Source: Cruorifilaria tuberocauda
Taxonomy: Eukaryota; Nematoda; Chromadorea; Rhabditida; Onchocercidae
Assembly (NCBI GenBank): GCA_013365365.1
Contig: JABVXU010000084.1
Location: 103,747-167,746, forward strand
DNA: 64,000 nt
Direction of reading: 5' to 3'
Shown here one piece after another: positions 29,027 to 42,524 of this stretch. A program made the translations under genes and the position numbers. The notes under the pieces were generated by a model. The model did not search any database, was not told the DNA's origin, and was given only the letters and a program-made list of their open reading frames with translations. The stretch's first letter is position 1. Each line of letters begins with the position of its first letter.

Positions 29027-30812
29027 TCATCCTTCTGACAATTTCACCTGAAATAAAAGCTTGGCTTTGAGAAATTTGAACAGCGATTATCTTCTAGTGC
29101 AGATCTAAACAGCACAGGATTCAAATTTTTTTTCGCCTTAGTGCTGTGATCGAAATCGAACTGAAGGAAATGATCCCAACATGACCGGGATAAATTTATT
29201 CCTTTAGTTTTACCAGTAGTCTGCTATTTTTTAAACTTTTTAATCAAAACTGATCGTCATTTTAAAAGTTTAGCACCACAAAGATATTATGGAATCAGCT
29301 TAATCTATAATTACTTCAGCTTATTGGATCTTAAGTTAAATTAGTTTGCAGTGAGTGACGAGCAAAATGTTTGAAATGAACAAGTTTACCCCATCCAAGT
29401 GCCACGGAATTTTTGGATATTTGGGTAGATAACCTTGTTTCCATTCATCGCAATTTTCTTCATCAATTTGTTGAAACAGCAAGTAAGTAACATATGCAAT
29501 TAGAATTATAACTCCACCAACTGTTAATGCTACAATTCGGGAAAGTAAAAATTTTAAATCGCAAGTAGACGACTCAAAATTAAAATTTACAGCAAGTGTA
29601 TGATCTGCATTATTTAATTAGACTCAAAAACGTGCTTAAATTTGCGATCGTCCACCAATAATACATTGTGAATAAACGGAAATGCATCTAATTTGGGACG
29701 AATTTTCAAAATGATTTTCAATTTATATGAATTAACTATAGCATTAAAGTTCATTTCTTCGAAGATATTCACCACAAAAATTTACATACGGAAATTAGCT
29801 TTTTAATCAATTCAATAATAATATAATACTCGATTTTCTACACTATTTTCTAGCAAAAGGCTCGTAAACTAATTAAATTAAATTAAGCTAATTAAATTTC
29901 ATTAAAACTCATTATTAAATTGAGAGAAGAGAAATTGCTTATTAATAAGTAATTTCTTCGTTTCAGATGCATAGCTGCTTGAGAGCGGCAAAAGCCTAAA
30001 GAATTCCACAATGTCAAATATTAAAATTATTAAAATGATTTTATATGACAAAAATTCAGAAAAATAATTTATTTAAATATTATCAATTGAAGAATTTGTT
30101 ATTTTATTAACTTCTCTTATTTATTTAAATCTTGGTTTTATATAATTAATTATCATCTTTGCACTTGATTCAACTTGTTTTTAGTAATGATCCGAAAAGA
30201 AATGGTTGATTATTGATTTCATTTATCAAACGATCAATTGTTCAATATTGGATAAAATTACTTGGATAGTTGCCCATTACAAGTTTTATTTACGAAATGA
30301 TAAAATGATTTTCATGTTTCTTCCATTAATTTTTAATTAATAAGAAAATATAAGTAATACTCATCGAGTATTAACGTTTGAAATTTAGAAGAGCATTTCA
30401 ATGTGTTCGGATGTTACACAATAGTCTATCGCCCATTCAAATTTTTCTGAACCTCTAGTTTGAAAGCGAACAGTTCCAAAATATTTCCTCGCATCAACAA
30501 ATGAAGAAAAATCAAATGATTATTGAATATACGACTACTATCTTACAACATCGAGAAGAATAAAGCTTTCTATCAAACAAGATACCTTTACTAATTGTTT
30601 GGTGCAAAAAAGCTCGTCTTTAAACAATCAGATTAAAACTCTGTTCAATCGCTCGGTTTCGAAAAATCATTCATTCATCCATCATGCTTTGAAGCATTTT
30701 AAAAATTGGTCGAATTAACTTACCCAGACTTATTGATTGGGAAAAGGAAAAGCATCTTCCTCAGAAACGAAAAATTTAGCAATCCATCAAATAACTTAGA
30801 GTGTTTACCCAT
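29027..30812 (-). CDS. Small single-pass membrane protein (105 residues)
   Basis: Minus-strand exons 30812-30724, 30487-30420, 29529-29390 and 29047-29027 join in frame (318 nt). Exon 1 reads MGKHSKLFDGLLNFSFLRKM. Exon 2 reads YFGTVRFQTRGSEKFEWAID. Exon 3 holds one transmembrane helix (LTVGGVIILIAYVTYLLF), then DEENCDEWKQGYLPKYPKIP and WHLDG. Exon 4 adds VKLSEG and the stop. The topology would be a basic N-terminal domain, one helix and a short acidic, aromatic tail, as in many small mitochondrial or ER proteins. The family is not recognised. The donor after exon 2 (TATT|GTGTAA) is imperfect. Without it exon 2 reads on to a stop at 30385, giving a separate 63-residue product. Confidence 0.5.
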
Positions 30813-31588
30813 TCAGATTGTTATAACTCATTAATTTACATAAATGAACAGTTTAAAAACTCTTAAGATAATTATATTTCATTTAGTACACCGAACTTTC
30901 TTAAATATGACTGCTTCCAGTTGTTCGTCGATGTAAGTTTCATGAAGTTTCATACCACACTGATCTCTCAAGTGTTATAGACTAGAAAATAATGTATACA
31001 AAAAATAAAGTTAGATTTTCTAAATTTACTGTTCTCATTATTGTTATAAAATTCCCTCTCAGTCCCGCTCTGAGCATTTTGTTCCCTATTTTATTCTTAA
31101 CAGTCTTAATCTTGAGCAAATAATTTTTACTTTGCACCTATCAGTTTCTCTTCCAAGATTACTAATCAATTAGACTTAATTAGATTTGAACGATTTACAT
31201 TTACCAATGTTGAAAAATTCAAAAAAAGAATATGAGTAAATTCATACTGTAAAAAATTTCGCTTTGAAATCAAATTTCCTTTTAATATTGATTTTTCAAT
31301 TGATTCAATTGATTTTTCCAGAAAAAGAAACGTAACAGTAAATAGTTGCAATGATAATTTTGCTAGTGTGCTACGACAGATCGAAAATGAAACACAAAGA
31401 GATTTGGTCCTCAATTTTTTTCTCTTCGTCAAATCTTCACCATTTAATCATAATGCTAGCAGCACATGAATCGTTTATTTTTGATTTGAATAATAAAAAT
31501 TGTGACAGGGTCTGAAAAGTTTCCTTCTTTGATAATGTTGAACAAACTTTGCTACCAGATAAGGTCAAAATAGTTTGTTATCTTTTAG

Positions 31589-33676
31589 AAGCGACAACAT
31601 TTGCTTGATAAACATCTTCGTACTTTGGTGCAAGAATCTAAACAATGTGTATGCCTGCTTTCTTTATAACTGGTTTAAAAATTTTTCCATCTGATGTTCA
31701 TATTAAACGTTTGAGCATTGCCTGCGCCATCCTCCCACTAAAAATATTTGTGATGGATCGATATCAAAGTTTTTGTTATGTAAAGGAAGGCAAAAATTCT
31801 AGTAAAGATCCAGAGAATTTCGATAAAGTCCTATAGAATAATGGCTTTGAAATATCAACAGTTGGCCCAGAAATTGTCCGTGGATTTGACTCTGCTGGTT
31901 CAGAGCAAGAAATGGCAAATTTCAGAAGAATCCGCTACGGTATCAATTAATTCCACAGCGTTATCGTATGAAACACGAAGGCTATGCGGTTTGCCGTCCA
32001 TGTGCGGAACAGCTACGTCATCATAAGTCCATTTCAGTTTCCTCTAGCTTCAATTCGATGGAATGCTTACGGGAAAATTCACCCGAACGTTCTGTAAGGT
32101 TAAGCTTCTTCTGGCTTAAAATCAATTTCAATTCAATATTATCGAAAGATCAATCCTTGACATTGGAGGACGACTTTGACATCTTCAAGATCATTAACTT
32201 TTTGTAGAAATTTTGATCATAATTGAAACTCACACTATGTATATTAACTTTATGAATGCAATGGCAGTGTCTTAGTATGAATGTTACTTGCTAATTGCAC
32301 CTGAATCGAAGATTTCGTTGGTTTCATGAAACATCATTATGCTTCAAATATATTACTTAAAATTTTAAGCTCAGTATTCAGACTTTTTTCCAGAGTCATG
32401 CATAATGATAAATGTTACCTTACGGTTGAATTGGGTTGCTGCTTGGCAAGACTTACGCGTTTGATATTCGCATCCGTAAAAGCATTAGAAGAACTGGAAC
32501 TTGTTTCCGGTAATATGTATCCAATGTTAAACAGTGATATCGTGAGTTTCATCTAATATTATTTTCAAAAATTTATTTTTATTAACATGAACCGTATTTT
32601 TCCGTGTGCTACAATGTATTTGAATACTATATCAGTTTTTAACTGATTCTAGCTGACAAGCTGGACTCCCTAGCCATTCAAAAGAAGAAGCATTATCTAG
32701 CTCAATTATCAAACTTTCTATCATATATATATCACATTTTACTGCGACTATTCGATATATAAAGAAATTTCAGACATATCTAAATGGACTATATCTACGA
32801 ACGAAATCGAGCTATACGCAATATCGAACTTTAAAAATGAAACAGATGACTTCTGACAACAAAACTTTGCAATTTACCGTTGAAGCCGCTAAACTTTTCC
32901 AAAGTTTGTAGTAGATAAGATTTCTTTATTTTGGCTCATACCATCCAACAAAAGTCTACTTATCAAGTAGTACCTGAAGCAAGTTTTTACGAAAGTCTCA
33001 TGATGTTAACAATCAAATTAATTTGCATAATATAACTGCGAGTCGTTGCTCATGTGGCACTAGCTGTTTGAAATAATTCATTGTTAAACAAATCGTGCTT
33101 TCTATGACTGCTAAAAAAGATAATTTGAACCATTGTTGAAGTAATAGAATAATTTTATGGTCCGTCATTTATGAACTGATCAGATTCAAGATTCTTCAGA
33201 TATAGAAGGTGCTAATGATGAAATACACTGCAATTTACCTGAAGATTATCCAGGTGAAGGGAATAAACGGCCACTTCAAAAGGATTCATACAAGATGTCA
33301 AATAGAGTAAGCATTTATATGTAATTAATCGGATTTAAAAACTAATCTGTACTTACTAGATTAAAAAAGCATAGAAATAATTCAGGTGAAACTGTTAAAT
33401 TTCAAGCCTCTAGAAAAAACATTTTTACTTGCAAAATATTACTTTTAAGCTTAAACCAATAGTTCTGATTTACTTTCCTACGCTCGAATTAGCAGAAGAA
33501 TTAAAATCTTTTCACTTCTAGCTTTCTTTTACATGAATATTCTCATTCAAACTTTATCTACCAATAAATAAGAATTCAAACATATATTTTAGTCCAGATC
33601 GGAAGACGATTTTAATCAGTACCAAACGAGAAAACACAGATTCTACATTGATTCCAAATGGAAAAGAGAAGCATGA
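31589..33676 (+). CDS. Unknown protein, five 3' exons (195 residues seen)
   Basis: Exons 31589-31648, 31926-32098, 32394-32541, 33184-33306 and 33593-33676 join in frame and end at TGA. The first is helical (KRQHLLDKHLRTLVQESKQC). The second has a CRPC pair (EGYAVCRPCAEQLRHH). The third is Leu-rich (VKALEELELVSGNMYPM). The fourth is acidic (IQDSSDIEGANDE). The last is basic (YQTRKHRFYIDSKWKREA). No membrane helix and no named domain. The 5' end is missing; ATG ACT GCT at 30907 followed by a GTAAGT donor is a possible first exon, but its phase does not match. An alternative second exon beginning after CCTATAG at 31839 is open in another frame (GFEISTVGPEIVRGF) up to 31949. Confidence 0.5.
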
Positions 33677-35121
33677 AAACATTGGCAGACGAAAAAAATT
33701 GCTTCCAGATTGTAAAACTGTTGAAAAAAAATTTTGCCCAATAAAACCATAGTTGAAAGGACTGAATAACTTGTGAAACTAATAAATATCAAGATCGCTT
33801 TTTTAAATATTCATTTATTTTTTCTCTTTTATTATTTCTAAGTTTATTTTACGAATCGTGTTCGATGGTTATCAGAAGTTGGATAGTTTAGAAGATCGAT
33901 GGCTTGAAGAACAAGGAATATTATAACGACAGTAGCATTTATATGTCTATATTTTTTACATCTTTCTACATTAATTCATTTGTTCCATTTTTTGTTTTAA
34001 TTTCAGCAATCATAATAATTTTATAACAATTACTGTCAGAAACTACTTGATAGTAAAGTATTATGTATTATAGCTGCTTTTGAGAGAATTGTTGATTAGT
34101 GTAATATTTTTGTTGAAATTTACATTTTCTGGTGATTTTTGTGATTTTTTATAGTTAATATGAATTGTCATTAAAAACGGATTATTTTCTAAGCTTCAGT
34201 TTGCCAGGTTCTTCTATCATTTTAATATGTTTGCACTATTCGTTTAATAAGTTCCTTTAATTTTAGTTATTCACTTTAATTTTTTATTTTTTTTCGCTAA
34301 AGTTTATTTTACATTTTTTGTTGTCAATTATATTTAATCAACACTTGCTATATTTCACATGGATTGAATGTGAGCTATAAAAGAAAAAATTGAGATCTAC
34401 CAATGATGGCATTATCAGAGCATACATCGAAAATGATATCGAAATTATAGCTGTCGTAAACTTAATGGATAGAACAACGGTAAATTAAGCTAATGCTACC
34501 AAAGTTTTCAAGTCACCATTATAATATTTCATTGTTTCAAATGTGACATTCATTTTAATTTGTCACGTAAGCATATACCTATAAAATACATAATTTATGA
34601 GTCAAAATTATATTTTTGATTACGGCTTAATTGGTGCATCCGTGACGTAAGGAATATTTCTTAGATCGCTTTGCATCGACGTCTCTAATAGCAAACGTTA
34701 TATTCTCAGCAGAAGCACTAATTAAAAAAAGAGTTTTCGATTTGAAAGGAAAATTTCAAATTATAATTTCAGTGGAATTGAAAAGCAGTGAGCGAAAGCA
34801 GTGGAAATTTTCATCGTTCTCGCATTTCTTTCATATCTGATAGGAATACTGCCATGACAGAATAAAATGGCTAAAATACTAAAAATCAGTAAGTTCATAG
34901 ATCAGTGGTAAACAGTCAAGCACAAACAAGCTAGGCATTCTACTAAGATTTGTTATGGACATCTTAGACGAAAAAAGTGTAATGAAATTTCTCGAATACT
35001 TTTCCTTCCTTCTTTGCTCCTTCCCGGCACCAATGCTTACTCTTATTGCCATCCTCACCCACACTAATCATTCCTTCCCTTATCTTCAGTTGAGCTTATT
35101 CCCATCCTCGCTATCATACAA
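33677..35121. other. Spacer before the ion-channel gene
   Basis: Very AT-rich, with poly-T runs around 34.1-34.3 kb. Presumably the 3' UTR of the preceding gene and the channel promoter. No feature I can support. Confidence 0.4.
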
Positions 35122-38100
35122 ATGAATTTATATCTCACCTTTCTGACACTGACACATCCTTATTTTATCGGTGTCAATGCATATCATCTCACTGAACAGG
35201 ATTACGAACTGGTTTGTTCACTACTCTCTTTCTTATTCATTATGAATATTTGTTATTCCTAGTGAAAAGAGATAATACTGAATACGGTAAGTTTTGTAGA
35301 AAACGATAAACAAGATATTCGCTCGACATCAATTTTTATGATCTGAATTGGTGAAATTTGGGATTTTAATAGGACGAGAAGAATAAATTAGCTGTCGCAC
35401 ATGAAAGCAAAAAATATCATTTCATAGTTTGCAAAAAGGAATTGAAAATTTCCACCAAAAGAAACTGATAAACTTGCTTGCACTAATACTTTCAGGTGAT
35501 GACGAAAGTTCGGCAAAAACGTGAAGAGTTTACGATGCGATCCCAATCGGCTAACAGCATAGAAACAGCACCGAAAACGGCGGCACTACCAAAAACATTC
35601 CAATTGAAGCAAATGACAGAACAAGACTGCGAGGATAATAACGATGATAAATTGGCTAAAGTAAAACATCATTTTAACGTTTATAATATTATATGACAGA
35701 AAAGCAGTAGTTCCTTATATAACCTATTCAATACTTATGATGTTTCATCTTTCAAATATGTTAATTAGGAAAAAATTGAGATGGTTACAATTGATCTCTA
35801 AAGTTAGAATAAACTACACCGAATTTGTAGGATCTGGTAGATGTCTAAAAGCAGTGAACTTCGTGAAATTCCCTTGTTCATCATTATAGTCCAAAATAAT
35901 AATTACGTTCAATATCAACTTCGATAATCGGGGTTTATGTGGGAAAAAGGAAATTAGAAATGGAAGATAAAAGAAATTAAGTAAGGAATAGACATGTTAG
36001 GGAAATAGAAGAGCGAAATGAAATGAAAGAAAAAAGGTATGTGATATTCGAAACTTTAATTTTCAATTTAAATTTAAATAAAACAAGACTTATAATCAGT
36101 TTTTTTGGCTCCTTCTATTCTTCTAATTTAGCTTTACAAAAAGACTAAAGGCTAATACAGTAAAATTCATTTCAAGTTAGTGTTGGAGCATTTGATGCTT
36201 TCGTACGACCGTAAAACAGTACCAATGGCAGAAGGTGTTGACGTGAAGGTTGATCTAATAGTTCAGGCTATTTCCAGTATATCCGAAATGACTGCAAGTT
36301 TCACTGCAGATGTGTTTTTTAGTCAAATTTGGCTCGATCCTGGACTAGCATTCGAAAATATAACCAGGTACTTATTGCTATTAACGAATGGAAATTTCCT
36401 AGAAATCTCGTGCTGATAAGCAGTTCCAGAAGTTCTAATTTTTTTTTTCATTTTAAAATAATGTTATTGCAGATGTTTGGCTAATTTGACGCTCAGCCAC
36501 CGTACCATTGATGATATTTGGTTGCCCAATGTGTGTTTTCAGAATAGTAGATCTACCTCAATACATAATAGTCCAACACCAAATATATTTCTTTTGATCT
36601 ATCCTAATGGCACTGTTTGGGTTAATTATCGAGTAAAGGTGTCTATTTACCATTCTTCATCCTCTTTAATATTTTCAATGATAACTGTGAATTCAACTCC
36701 ATTCTAGTGCAACTATCAATTACACTCTGCTTGTACTTATGCCAAGAAACTAATGTTGAGAAAAAATGAATGAAAGAGATTAGAATTCCAAAACAAAATT
36801 TCTCCCATTAATAACAAGAAGTACTTTTTTAAATCAATTCGAAATGACATTTAGGATAAGTATAATATCTTTAGGTAGAAGCACCATGTGAGCTGGATAT
36901 GTCATCATTCCCAATGGACGTGCAACGATGCACTATGACCTTTGAATCTTATTCCTTTAATGTTGGTCGTGTACGACTGGATTGGTTTGAAACAGCTGTT
37001 ATTCTAGATTTGCAGGTTTATCTTGACCATTTCAACCACTGCATGCTTGATTTTACCAGCCCCACACATCAAGAAATTTTTTTTCTGATTCTGATCTATT
37101 AAGCTACAAAAAAATCAATCAAATAAATTACCAATGTTATAATGATACTGTCCATGAATCAGCAATTCATGAATGTTATGAGGATTCTAAGGACGTTTAT
37201 TCCATTTTTTAGTTATTAGTATTAATTTATTATTAAAGAGATCATTACCTGTCCTTCAAATTATTTCATCCTTTTTATTCATCAACAACGTTCTTATAGA
37301 ATTTTGCATTTTTTTCTTCCTTCTATCATCAACCTTACTGAAATCTTATGCATAATTTCTAAGACTATAAAAAAGATGAAGAAATAACTTATGCTTGATT
37401 TGCAGGGAAAACTGCCGGACTTTGAATTAACACGCTATACATGGCGAAAGCAACAATTTTATTACCCCGCTGGACAGTGGGATCAGTTGAAAGCAACTTT
37501 TTACTTCCGTAGAACTTACGGTTATTATATTTTACAGCTATACTTGCCAACGTATGCATCCGTCTTCATTAGGTATATTTGTCAAAAATCTGATTTAACA
37601 TTTATTTAACTGAAGAAATAGTAACAATGATCAGAAAGAGCTTTTTTCAACTTTGACAAATACTCAAACAAAATTTGTATTTTTCAGTCTTGATTTTCTC
37701 GGCCTCATTTTTAATCAGTACTTTTCATGTTCGTTACATCAGTGCATGATCTCGAATAACATTTTTAAAGAATTAATGAATTAATGCTTTTAAAAAACTT
37801 CTTTTGCTTTAAAGCTTTTTATAATATTTGTTAGTCAATTTGAAATCGCAAAAGCAAAAGCGCACTTTTACATATGCAATAATTTGTTTACCAAAAAAGA
37901 GAAACTCAGGAAATAAATTTAAATTTTATGCCTTATCCTGGCATTATCAAGGTTTTTATTGCTCATTAGCTGTCACTTGCTAACGAAATTTTTTTTGATT
38001 GCTAAAATTTCATTTAAAAATAAAAAACATAATCTAATTGTTATTCGAGAAAGTCCTCTTTCAGGTAATGGAAAAAACATTTTTTCTTGCTTATAAAATT

Positions 38101-40175
38101 AATTATATGAATAAAAACACCTTTTTTTCGATCAAAAAATGCTACGATAAATGGACGAACGTTTAAACAGATTTAAATAAGTTTAAGCTGAGTATATATT
38201 GATTCTTAAAAAAATAAAGTGAAAATCTGAAATATCAAATTGGCTCTCGATTTACGAAATCAAAATGGAATGTTACTGATTAAACAAATTTAGTTATTTC
38301 AAGAACAATTTCAAAGTTTCGGCAAGTTACATTTCAAAATTCTTTGAATTAAACTTTATTGCATTTTAGGTTTCAATTTCAAATAATTATTTCATTAAAT
38401 AAGTTGACTATCATATAAAGTATTGAAACAGAAAAATTTTATTTTCAAGCTGGATAGCGTTCTGGATTGACTCAAGATGCCTGCCAGGTCGAATAACCCT
38501 TGGCGTGTCTTCATTGATGGCGCTTACATTTCAGGTCTTTTTATTTTTAACATGTTGATTTTTCTCTTGAAATGGAGTTAGCAGCTGAAATTTGAATAAA
38601 AGTAAACTAATTCCATTTCTTTTCTGTAACTCTAAGCTCTTAGATGGTATAGAATTATGTTTCAGTATGGCAATGTAGCTCGAAGTTTACCTAAGGTTTC
38701 TTACGTGAAAGCGATGGATATTTGGATATTTGCATCCATGGCAAGTCTCGGGAAAATTCCATCTAATTCTTTTTATTATTTTTATCGAGATCGAGAAAAT
38801 ATACCACATAACATGTTGCTTTAATCCAGTTCATCTTGAATTCCAATCAGAAATTGAATTTGAAAGCTACCGTTGATTGTCGCTGTATGAAATCGCTTTT
38901 AGGGTTTTATATTTTTTTCATTGATTGAACTAGCTGTTGTTGGGTATGTCGACAAAAATGCGAAGAAAAAGGACGACTGTCAAGACGGAACTTTTGACAC
39001 AGTGAAAAAAGAGAAAAATTTCATGAGATGTGACTATCAAACAAGAGCCCGAATTAGGTGAGTTAGAAATTTAACTTAATATTTATTTTCCGATTATAAA
39101 GGTTACAATTGACTTCTTTATAATAATCTGTTGTTTAGCGTAGTTATATCATTACTTTTGGAAACAGTTTGTTTTTTCTTGCACTATTTCGATGCTAACA
39201 TGAATTAAGTGGTTCAATCACTTTTAGTATTATACTTCTTGAATATTTCTCAATTAAAGTTCTGATAACAAAGTAAGAGAAAAGGTATTATTGAAATATA
39301 GTAGTTAAAGTCAAGTCGAAAATTAGAGATAAACAAACAATCTAAACGCAAGCTTACTTTAAAATTGATATGGATCAGTGAAACCAATTAGAGCAGCTTA
39401 TCCTACCCTTCAATGTTATCCAAAATGAACTGTTGGACCGTAATAGCATTATGGATGGACTGCCTGCTTGTTAAAGTAATTCCAAAATAAAATTAGAAAA
39501 ATTTTCAAGCTAAGTCATAAAAATGGTATATGAAATAAATATTTTCCATCAGTCCAGTTGAATAGTAAGAATATTGTTTTGGAAAAATTGTAATATAGGA
39601 AAATATCCTAAATTCAGACATAAGGCATCATCGGAGGCATATAAAATAGCAAAAAATGCAAACGAAGTTCACGAAATACAAAAGATTTGTTATCGCGATT
39701 CGTCGACTCCTAAAAGTATCTCGAAGTGGCCAAAGTCTAAATGGACAAGCGAAGGGGTTTCTTTAATTATTCATTTCAAATGAAATTGCACCTTATTTAA
39801 ACCCATTAAGCTTGTGTTGGAACAAAAAATTGCGCCATTTTATACAAATGACACCGACTAAATCTCTTGAATTAATTCTTAGATCAAATAATTAATTCTA
39901 TGAAGATATGCTTTATTTTTTTGCCTTATTGATCTATCAGTGAAATCAAAAGAGTTTAAATATGAGAGATTATTATTTGCAGTAAATGCAGTATTACTTT
40001 TTTCAGATCGATAAACTTTGTCAGTTCATTTTTCCATTTACCTTTTTATGTTTTAATTGCTTTTATTGGATATATTACACCATGGAATCATCGGAACAAA
40101 TGGGAAGATTGCTGGATGATGCCAACTTTACTGGAGGATCTTTTCTACAACGATATATCGGATAACATTTTTTAA
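35122..40175 (+). CDS. Cys-loop ligand-gated ion channel subunit, anion type (467 residues)
   Basis: Subunit of a pentameric neurotransmitter-gated channel in the plasma membrane. Exons 35122-35211, 35496-35660, 36177-36367, 36473-36638, 36875-37015, 37406-37572, 38450-38534, 38666-38740, 38903-39057 and 40007-40175 join in frame (1404 nt). It starts with a signal peptide ([20 protein letters not shown]), then a charged linker and the extracellular domain with [12 protein letters not shown] and DIWLPNVCF. The Cys-loop is [15 protein letters not shown] (residues 209-223). Helices are M1 ([18 protein letters not shown]), M2 ([15 protein letters not shown]), M3 ([18 protein letters not shown]) and M4 ([15 protein letters not shown]). 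The M1-M2 linker is CLPGR, without the Glu of cation channels, so anion selectivity is inferred. The M3-M4 loop is short, about 38 residues. Ligand (GABA, glutamate, serotonin or other amine) not decided. Confidence 0.9.
38741..38902 (+). other. GC-AG intron within M3 of the channel
   Basis: Donor ATG|GCAAGT, acceptor CTTTTAG|GGT. The two sides join Met and Gly inside the M3 helix in phase 0. No alternative GT donor nearby keeps the reading frame. Confidence 0.85.
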
Positions 40176-40692
40176 ACTTTACGATTGTAAAATACTAGAA
40201 ATGATCATTATGATTAAACTTTATAACCGTCTTATTCTTAATAATCTAATGCATTAGTTAAAAAACATCAAATGATGAAACTACCTCAGAAACTTAACAA
40301 TAAATCCGGTTTTTCATGAAAATTCATCTACCATGAAATATTTGTCTCAAATTCAAGGATATTGGAAAAATTCTGATGTAAATGAAATAATTTACTTTTA
40401 AAATGATTTATTAACTTGTAATAAACATTGTCACTTATATATGTGATAAACAACATATTTTCGATAAATTTAACAATCGTTAAAACAAACACTTCAAGCT
40501 GATATTTAAGAGTGGAAATGTCTGAAAGCATATTATAATTAAACGAAAAACTTATCACAGTTATTTCCATTTCCTACTCTTAAACATTCTTACTATACTT
40601 GATAAATCTTTTCCTTAACTTTTCATTTTACTGGAAAATACTGGTATTGCTGTAAGGAACCTTAATCATAAGCTAAGTGTTCTAAGTTTCAG

Positions 40693-40847
40693 TGTATTGA
40701 CCTCTCCGAATCTACTCTTTCATTCGTTATCCTGAACGGTAGGTCAAAATCATGTTTTTATTTTAATATAAAGCTAAATCTTAACAAAACAAAAATTTTT
40801 CTTCTCTTCTTCATTATTTCTACTATTTAGGTATGAATAGATATCAG
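40693..40847 (+). CDS. Candidate exon plus 17-nt microexon, unknown gene
   Basis: After TAAGTTTCAG the frame reads CIDLSESTLSFVILN and ends at AACG|GTAGGT. A 17-nt segment at 40831-40847 (after TACTATTTAG, before GTAGGT) would add GMNRYQ in frame. Splice borders are good, but neither a start nor an end could be assigned. Confidence 0.25.
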
Positions 40848-42524
40848 GTAGGTAACTTTACTTCCTTTATTCAATGGAATAATCAGTTAGCTTATCGTGA
40901 TTATATTTGAATAATGGAAGAAATGAAGTAAATTGAATAAAAATACTTTAAAGAAAACAGTTTTATAAAGCAGCTAATATTTGTTATCGTTTTGAAATGA
41001 ATGAATGGAAGGAAAGATAGAGTTTTTCTTACAAGTTGTTTGTCAGTGCATAGTAGTCATTTCAACTGTCATCATCATGCATCATAATCGACATTGATGA
41101 AAGAGCCTTCTGAAGAGATATTTAAAGATGAATTCCTTTTACTGACTTTCTGTCATCAGTTTTTAAGAGTACATATTTTGAGAGTAACTGTTCTAGTACA
41201 ATGTCAAGTATTAGCATAAATTAGCATTATTATATTCTTTTTGCTTTATCTTCACAAGTTTTAATAAGAGGAAATTAAGAATATTATATAATATTTCAAT
41301 CCCGATAAATTTGAATTACAAAGTTGGTTTGTGTTCTCTTTCAAATCAAACTTTTTTTTTATTTTTTGCCAGATCAAACAGCTTAATCTATAAGATCAAA
41401 TTCCATTCATACATAGAAATCATATTTTAAATAATTTCCTCCTACAGATAAAAATTCAATAGAACGGCTTGCCTGAGAAGACGAGGAGAATAGATAATTT
41501 AAATAATATGAAATGCTTTCCTAAATGAAACCTGTCTGGTTGTTTGTTCATCAATCCGTGGAAACAGCAATAACACTAGCAAACCGGCTATTATTGTTGA
41601 TGAAATTCTTTCAAACATTGCTGTCCCATGATCATCTTTGTCTGTTTACTTATCTAGATTATGTTGGAAAACTTATTTTTGTTTACAACTCGGATGCCTA
41701 TAAGTTCTGCAATTTGAACTTCAACTTAATGACTCATAACCCCTGTTTTGTTTGCTTTTTATTTTAGATTTACTGAATATAACTTATCCGAAACAGGAAA
41801 AACAATGTTTCCAATGCTTTCGAAATAAATTAGCACGAAAATAATAATACATCGAGATAAAACGAGTCAATTCATTGGAAACGATTGAGTATAAGCTGTT
41901 ATCTTATATTAAAATGTGCTGTTTTTTTGAATTATATTAAAACGATTTCTCGAATTATTTGTGGTTTCGAGAAAATTCATTCGCTCCAACAAATTTATTC
42001 ATTACAAGGATCATTATGAAATATTATTCGTTTTAATAATCTTTTATTTCAACTTATTTTTTAGGAGAAATTCTTCCAATTCATGAATCAAACACGATCT
42101 ATTATATAAGATTGTGTCGCGTACGCATGTATATTGGGTTAATGATGTTAATCTATGATAAGACAAACAAAATTAGCCTTGAATTCAATTACAGATGTCG
42201 CTGAAAACAATAATTTGAATAATTTGAAAGATTACCGAGATTTCTCGAAGGAATCTGAATGTTATTGGTCTAAAAGAGGAAGCTCGAAAAGAGTAGAGAA
42301 ATATAAATAAATATATGGCATGTGAACGAGAATGGAGAAAGAAATAATTGATGTTACAGTGTGTTTGAAAATTTGTGAACACTTTTTTCTTATTATTTCC
42401 TATTCCAATAATTAATTGATTTTGAATTCTGCAAAGAAAAGAGAAATGAAAGGGAAATAAACTTCCAAACATTATCCTTATTAGTCGAATCGAAAGGTAT
42501 TGCTATTCTTCTTCGTCTCTTCAG

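Noticed and set aside
39574..39783. Open frame in channel intron 9 with coding-like composition ([15 protein letters not shown])
   Set aside because: Its flanking acceptor and donor phases (1 in, 0 out) do not fit the phase-2 junction of the neighbouring exons, so it cannot be a cassette exon of the M3-M4 loop without breaking the frame.
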